Source of the DNA: Schleiferiaceae bacterium | GTDB taxonomy: Bacteria > Bacteroidota > Bacteroidia > Flavobacteriales > Schleiferiaceae | Assembly (NCBI GenBank): GCA_030829675.1 | Contig: JAURAE010000048.1 | Location: forward strand, 1-9,963 | Direction: 5' to 3' | Length of the DNA: 9,963 nucleotides | In this document: one piece after another, positions 6,370 to 9,963 of the stretch | How the letters are laid out: the number at the start of each line of letters is the position of its first letter | Position numbering within the stretch: position 1 is the stretch's first letter | Made by a program: the position numbers and the translations under genes | The notes under the pieces: model-generated | The model's input: the letters and a program-made list of their open reading frames with translations, nothing else | What the model was told of the DNA's origin: nothing | Databases searched by the model: none

Positions 6370-7990
6370 TCAACGCTGCTGTTGAGCTGTCGTGCTCGTG
6401 CTTTATTCCCGTTCCGTTGAGCTCACTGAGTACGGCTTTAGCCAAAACTTTTCCAAGTTCTACACCCCATTGGTCATAGCTAAAGATGTTCCAGATATAG
6501 CCTTGGATAAAGATTTTGTGTTCATAGGCTGCGATTAATTGGCCCAAGTGGTAAGGACTTACCTCATCCAGTACAATGCTGTTGGTTGGACGGTTTCCTT
6601 CAAAGACGCGGTAAGGGGCAATGTGCTCCATTTCCTCTTCGCCCAATCCAGCTTGGCGCATCTCAATCTCCACTTCGTTTCGAGTCTTTCCTTTCATCAA
6701 CGCTTCAGTTTGCGCGATGAAGTTCGCAAGAAGGATAGGATGGTGGTCGCTCAGGCCATGTAATGGGTTTTTCGCAGCGATGAAATCTGCTGGAATCAAA
6801 TCAGTGCCTTGGTGGATTAATTGGTAGAAAGCGTGTTGGCCGTTGGTGCCTGGCTCGCCCCAAATAATTGGACCCGTAGCATATTTAACCTTTTTGCCAT
6901 TGCGGTCTACGTACTTCCCGTTGCTTTCCATATCACCTTGTTGGAAGTAGGCTGCAAAACGGTCGAGGTATTGATCGTAAGGAAGGATAGCGTGGCTCGC
7001 AGCGCCGTGGAAATTGCGGTACCAAATGCCCAAAACGGCCATCATTGCTGGGATGTTCTTGTCCCAAGGCTCGTTGGCAACGTGCTTGTCCATCGCATGC
7101 GCTCCGTTCAAGAAAGCTTGGAATCCTTGGTAACCGATGGCCAAAATCACAGGCAAGCCGATCGCTGACCAAACGCTATAACGTCCGCCAACCCAGTCCC
7201 AGAAACCGAACATGTTGTTGGTATCAATGCCAAACTTCGAGACGCCATCAGCGTTCGTGCTCACGGCTACAAAGTGCTTGGCTACATCACTTGGTGCACC
7301 ACCTTCTGCCAAGAACCACTCCTTCGCACTGTGTGCGTTTTTCATGGTTTCTTGTGTGGTGAAGGTCTTCGAAGCAATGATGAAAAGCGTCGTCTCGTGA
7401 TTTACTTTTTTCAGGACTTCCCACAAATCTGCGCCGTCTACGTTGGCCACAAAGTGGAAGTTCATCTCTTCAGTAACGAAGGGCTTCAAAGCGTTGATGA
7501 CCATGCGCGGGCCTAGGTCGCTACCGCCGATACCAATATTGACCACATCGGTAATGCGTTTGCCAGTACATCCTTTCCAATTACCTGAGCGGACATCGTT
7601 GCTAAAAGTGGCGAGTTTCGCCCAAACCGCCTTGATATCGGGCATCACATCCTTACCATCTACCTCGATGGCATTGCCGCTCATGTTACGAAGTGCGGTA
7701 TGCAGCACTGCACGGCCTTCTGTCACGTTGATTTTAGCTCCGCTTTGTTGCTGTTGAATGGCCTCGCGAACGCCGGCTTCATCGAGCAATTCTTGAAACA
7801 AAGTAAAAGTCTCCGAACCAAAGATGTTTTTGGAATAATCGAACAATATGCCGTCCCATTTGATATTATACTTAGAGAAGCGTTCAGGATCTTCAAAGAA
7901 GCGTGTTTTTAACGTGCGTTTATCTTTTTTAAAGTTCTCTTGTAGTTTCTTCCAAGTCTTTAACTCAGTGGGATTTATGTTTTGTAGCAT
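6350..7990 (-). CDS. pgi: Glucose-6-phosphate isomerase
   Basis: A full-length enzyme of 546 residues (about 550 is usual) that interconverts glucose 6-phosphate and fructose 6-phosphate in glycolysis and gluconeogenesis; cytoplasmic. The first SIS-type phosphosugar domain has NIGIGGSDLGP (151-161) and SKTFTTQET (207-215). PGI signature 1 is present as WDWVGGRYSVWSAIGLP (264-280). The catalytic glutamate lies in GEPGTNGQH (Glu379). The loop NPLHGLSDHHP (408-418) should hold the ring-opening histidine. Signature 2 is GYIWNIFSYDQWGVELGK, with the catalytic lysine at 514. The ATG at 7990 is the first good start and is preceded by a TAnnTTTG box. The gene overlaps the marR-type gene tail to tail by 20 bp and is divergent from the desaturase. 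Confidence 0.97.
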   Translation of the reverse strand: MLQNINPTELKTWKKLQENFKKDKRTLKTRFFEDPERFSKYNIKWDGILFDYSKNIFGSETFTLFQELLDEAGVREAIQQQQSGAKINVTEGRAVLHTALRNMSGNAIEVDGKDVMPDIKAVWAKLATFSNDVRSGNWKGCTGKRITDVVNIGIGGSDLGPRMVINALKPFVTEEMNFHFVANVDGADLWEVLKKVNHETTLFIIASKTFTTQETMKNAHSAKEWFLAEGGAPSDVAKHFVAVSTNADGVSKFGIDTNNMFGFWDWVGGRYSVWSAIGLPVILAIGYQGFQAFLNGAHAMDKHVANEPWDKNIPAMMAVLGIWYRNFHGAASHAILPYDQYLDRFAAYFQQGDMESNGKYVDRNGKKVKYATGPIIWGEPGTNGQHAFYQLIHQGTDLIPADFIAAKNPLHGLSDHHPILLANFIAQTEALMKGKTRNEVEIEMRQAGLGEEEMEHIAPYRVFEGNRPTNSIVLDEVSPYHLGQLIAAYEHKIFIQGYIWNIFSYDQWGVELGKVLAKAVLSELNGTGIKHEHDSSTAALINYLKS

Positions 7991-8012
7991 GTTGTGTTCG
8001 TATAATTCTCGG

Positions 8013-8020
8013 CAAATTTA
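8013..8020 (-). promoter_or_regulatory. Candidate -7 box of the pgi promoter
   Basis: Read on the minus strand, 8020-8013 is TAAATTTG, an exact match to TAnnTTTG, 22 nt upstream of the pgi ATG. No clear TTG stands 17-23 bp further upstream, so this rests on the -7 box and its position only. Confidence 0.45.
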
Positions 8021-8031
8021 CCATAAGTGGA

Positions 8032-8060
8032 TTGATTTTCAGGGGTGTTTGCTATCTTCC
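8032..8060 (+). promoter_or_regulatory. Possible promoter of the desaturase gene
   Basis: TTG at 8032-8034 is followed after 18 bp by TATCTTCC at 8053-8060, which keeps TA and TT of the TAnnTTTG box but not the final TG. It would start transcription near 8066, shortly before ATG 8083. It is a weak match offered because no better one lies in the gap. Confidence 0.25.
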
Positions 8061-8082
8061 CACTCTTATTTACACAAATTTC

Positions 8083-9147
8083 ATGTTGACATTTAAAAGT
8101 AAAAGCGAATTCCAGTCTGAAGTGAGGAAGAGAGTCCGCGCTTATTTTAGAGACAATCAAAAATCTACGTTGGCGGATTACCGTTACTACCTCAAGGCAG
8201 CGGCGAATCTTGCCCTATACCTTGTTCCTTTTGTAGTATTCTTAATGGGCTACCAAGGATTTGGAATGACTACCCTACTATGGACCATTACAGGTTTGGG
8301 CATGGCAGGTGTTGGAATGAACCTCATGCACGATGCATTGCACAATACGGTTACAAAAAACGAGTGGATCAATCGTAAGATTGGGGCGTCCATTTACATG
8401 CTTGCGGGCAACTCCTATACGTGGCGCGTGCAGCACAATATGAAGCATCACACGCATACTAATGTGGACGGCCATGATGATGATATCGAAACCGGGAACA
8501 TGTTCAGATTCCACCCTGATCAGGAGTTGAAGCCTAAGCACAAGTACCAGCATATTTACGCGCCGTTTGCCTATACGCTCATGACTTGGAAATGGTTATT
8601 GGAGAAGGATTTCAAACAGGTGGTCAACTACAACAAGAGTGATCTATTCAAGGCCAAAGATCAAAGCTTAGGGATGGTTTGGACCAAACTTATCGTAGGA
8701 AAAGGATTCCACTTCGCGGTGTTTTATGTATTGCCTATGCTGCTTGGCGCACCGTGGTACATGGTACTTTGGGGTAATTTTGTGATGCACGTGATAGCAG
8801 GGTTTATTCTATCTATTACGTTCCAATTAGCTCATGTAGTCGACAAGGCTGAATTCCCAACAGAGGAAGAAGTGAAGGAATCTTCTCTGTTAGAGCACCA
8901 GTTAAAAACAACGGCAAACTTTGCTACTAAGAATTGGTTGGTGACTTGGTATACAGGTGGGTTGAACTTCCAAGTAGAGCACCACTTATTCCCTACCATT
9001 AACCACGTGCACTATCCAAAGATTGCGGAGATTGTGCGCAAAACGGCTGCAGAATTCCAGTTGCCGTATAACGAATACAAAACCACCATTGGTGCGATTA
9101 AAGGACACTTCCGTCACTTGCGCAATATGGGGATGCAACCTGCGTAA
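8083..9147 (+). CDS. Membrane fatty acid desaturase (acyl-lipid or acyl-CoA, front-end-like family)
   Basis: A 354-residue integral membrane di-iron enzyme that should insert a double bond in a fatty acyl chain. All three histidine boxes are visible: HDALH (residues 83-87), HNMKHH (118-123) and QVEHH (297-301). The glutamine in the third box is typical of front-end desaturases (the linoleoyl-CoA desaturase-like group), here without a fused cytochrome b5 domain. Hydrophobic segments lie near residues 42-58 and 62-81, and near 208-222 and 228-250. FQLAHVVDKAEFP (248-260) is a further family mark. I start at ATG 8083 (MLTFKSKSEF); the frame is open upstream to TTG 8032, but that would run through the likely promoter. 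Electron donor and regiospecificity cannot be read from the sequence. It is transcribed away from pgi and converges on nfu. Confidence 0.92.
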   Translation: MLTFKSKSEFQSEVRKRVRAYFRDNQKSTLADYRYYLKAAANLALYLVPFVVFLMGYQGFGMTTLLWTITGLGMAGVGMNLMHDALHNTVTKNEWINRKIGASIYMLAGNSYTWRVQHNMKHHTHTNVDGHDDDIETGNMFRFHPDQELKPKHKYQHIYAPFAYTLMTWKWLLEKDFKQVVNYNKSDLFKAKDQSLGMVWTKLIVGKGFHFAVFYVLPMLLGAPWYMVLWGNFVMHVIAGFILSITFQLAHVVDKAEFPTEEEVKESSLLEHQLKTTANFATKNWLVTWYTGGLNFQVEHHLFPTINHVHYPKIAEIVRKTAAEFQLPYNEYKTTIGAIKGHFRHLRNMGMQPA

Positions 9148-9164
9148 GCAGTATTTGAGTATAT

Positions 9165-9198
9165 AAAAAAGGGCGACCCGCAGGGTCGCCCTTTTTTT
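9165..9198. terminator. Bidirectional terminator between the desaturase and nfu
   Basis: GGGCGACCC (9171-9179) pairs with GGGTCGCCC (9183-9191) around the loop GCA. Six A (9165-9170) precede it and seven T (9192-9198) follow, so it works as an intrinsic terminator on both strands for the two convergent genes. Confidence 0.93.
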
Positions 9199-9200
9199 GT

Positions 9201-9212
9201 GCGCTGCAGCGC
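9201..9212. repeat. 12-bp GC-rich palindrome next to the terminator
   Basis: GCGCTGCAGCGC is a perfect inverted repeat lying between the terminator T-run and the nfu stop codon. On the nfu transcript it would be a small hairpin just before the terminator, which might help stop or stabilise that RNA. It could also be chance. Confidence 0.45.
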
Positions 9213-9224
9213 TAAAATTTTTGC

Positions 9225-9839
9225 TTACCCGTTCACAGCAACCACATCGTCGACCAAGGTCGGCAACATCTTTTGAAGGATGCTGAGGATGCCGTTTTTC
9301 AACGTCATGGTAGAAGAAGGACAACCGGAACAAGCACCCTGAAGCTGTACTTCAACGATTTTGTCCTTGTAGCCCATGAAGGCGATGTTTCCGCCGTCTT
9401 GTGCCACGGCAGGCTTGATGTATTCTTCCAAAATATCAACAATGCGTTGCTCCACCTCGCCGAGATCTTCTGTCCTAAGGGCTGGAGCGCCATCTTCTTC
9501 TGACGGGCTTTCTTGTGCAGGAGATAATTGGTCCTCGTGAACCGCTACCCCTCCGTCCTGAAGAAACTCAGTGATGAAGATGCGGACTTCTTGTGCGACA
9601 GCATCCCATTCCACGATATCGTACTTCGCAATGGCGATGTAGTTCCCTGAGATGAAGACCTCTTTTACAAAGGGGAAGTGGAATAATTTGGTTGCAAGCG
9701 GCGATGGCTTGGCTTCATCAATGTTTCTAAACTCTGCGGAATCTGTCTGCAACAACATTTTGTTACTGACGAACTTCATGACCTTAGGATTTGGGGTCAT
9801 TTCGGCATAAATGCTCACTGGTACGCGTTTGATATCCAT
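9225..9839 (-). CDS. Nfu/NifU-type iron-sulfur cluster carrier
   Basis: A 204-residue two-domain protein that should accept and pass on Fe-S clusters to target proteins in the cytoplasm. The N-terminal Nfu_N domain (about residues 6-95) begins IYAEMTPNPKVMKFVSN and includes LFHFPFVKEVFISGNYIAI and EWDAVAQEVRIFI. A polar acidic linker (about 100-125) is followed by the NifU C-terminal domain (about 126-204) with IKPAVAQDGGNI and the cluster-binding motif CSGC (Cys170 and Cys173) in GACSGCPSSTMTLK. Both cysteines are present, so it should be functional. The start MDIKRVPV is the first ATG and has a TACCTTTG box 22 nt upstream. It is convergent with the desaturase and divergent from the right-edge gene. 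It is not linked here to other suf or isc genes. Confidence 0.94.
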   Translation of the reverse strand: MDIKRVPVSIYAEMTPNPKVMKFVSNKMLLQTDSAEFRNIDEAKPSPLATKLFHFPFVKEVFISGNYIAIAKYDIVEWDAVAQEVRIFITEFLQDGGVAVHEDQLSPAQESPSEEDGAPALRTEDLGEVEQRIVDILEEYIKPAVAQDGGNIAFMGYKDKIVEVQLQGACSGCPSSTMTLKNGILSILQKMLPTLVDDVVAVNG

Positions 9840-9861
9840 GATGTGGGGTTGTTTATCGGGA

Positions 9862-9869
9862 CAAAGGTA
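9862..9869 (-). promoter_or_regulatory. Candidate -7 box of the nfu promoter
   Basis: On the minus strand 9869-9862 reads TACCTTTG, an exact TAnnTTTG match 22 nt before the nfu ATG. The nearest upstream TTTG (9887-9884) is only 14 bp away, shorter than the usual 17-23 bp. Confidence 0.45.
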
Positions 9870-9890
9870 CGGGGTAAAAGCCGCAAAGTG

Positions 9891-9898
9891 TACATTTG
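9891..9898 (+). promoter_or_regulatory. Candidate -7 box of the right-edge gene
   Basis: TACATTTG at 9891-9898 matches TAnnTTTG exactly and lies 26 nt before the ATG at 9925. No TTG is found 17-23 bp upstream. It faces away from the nfu box, and the two are 21 bp apart. Confidence 0.4.
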
Positions 9899-9924
9899 AA
9901 ATCAGAACCTTATACGCGCAATGT

Positions 9925-9963
9925 ATGGCAGTGATTAAACCTTTATTAGGTCATACTCCGGAA
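9925..9963 (+). CDS. Start of a probable gamma-class carbonic anhydrase family protein (partial)
   Basis: ATG at 9925 opens a frame that runs to the window edge and encodes MAVIKPLLGHTPE. Bacteroidota gamma-carbonic-anhydrase-like proteins commonly begin with a short strand of the form M-x-I-K-x-x-x-G-x-T-P followed by an Ile-Gly, before the left-handed beta-helix repeats. The 13 residues fit this pattern well, but they are too few to prove the family. A TAnnTTTG box lies just upstream at 9891-9898, which supports a real gene start. The ATG at 9921 is in another frame and stops after five codons. Confidence 0.55.
   Translation, partial: MAVIKPLLGHTPE

Noticed and set aside
6821..7757. Plus-strand frames of 60-115 codons inside pgi
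   Set aside because: They are opposite a full-length isomerase with both family signatures, and none resembles a known protein.

Overview
The window comes from a Bacteroidota chromosome, most likely of the class Flavobacteriia. The evidence is the run rplM-rpsI-rpsB-tsf followed by pyrH-frr, start regions with almost no Shine-Dalgarno sequence, several matches to the Bacteroidota promoter consensus (TTG, 17-23 bp, TAnnTTTG), and a secreted pappalysin-type metalloprotease carrying a PKD domain. I cannot name a genus from sequence alone.

Layout. Positions 1-1622 (minus) hold most of a secreted zinc metalloprotease whose C-terminus lies beyond the left edge. A divergent intergenic region of about 170 bp leads into a plus-strand translation cluster: rplM (L13), rpsI (S9), rpsB (S2) and tsf (EF-Ts). 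A stable hairpin lies between rpsB and tsf, and a strong intrinsic terminator follows tsf. A clear promoter then starts a separate pyrH-frr unit (UMP kinase, ribosome recycling factor), which ends at its own terminator. Next comes a MarR-family regulator with a perfect 12-bp palindrome just upstream. It overlaps tail to tail with pgi (glucose-6-phosphate isomerase, minus). pgi is divergent from a membrane fatty acid desaturase (plus). The desaturase converges on a minus-strand Nfu/NifU-type Fe-S scaffold gene across a bidirectional terminator. At the right edge the first 13 codons of a probable gamma-carbonic-anhydrase gene begin, divergent from nfu.

The genes are mostly housekeeping. The ribosomal and EF-Ts genes, UMP kinase and recycling factor support translation and nucleotide supply. 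pgi belongs to central carbon metabolism, the desaturase to membrane lipid adjustment, and Nfu to Fe-S cluster delivery. I found no mobile element, CRISPR array, rRNA or tRNA, and no gap longer than about 175 bp without a gene. I see no convincing new multi-gene system. The points most worth checking are regulatory: the putative MarR operator, the promoter that fixes the pyrH start, the rpsB-tsf hairpin, the rplM leader, and a repeated short-leader promoter layout. Two starts (rpsB and pyrH) are placed downstream of the longest open frame, and so is the desaturase start.
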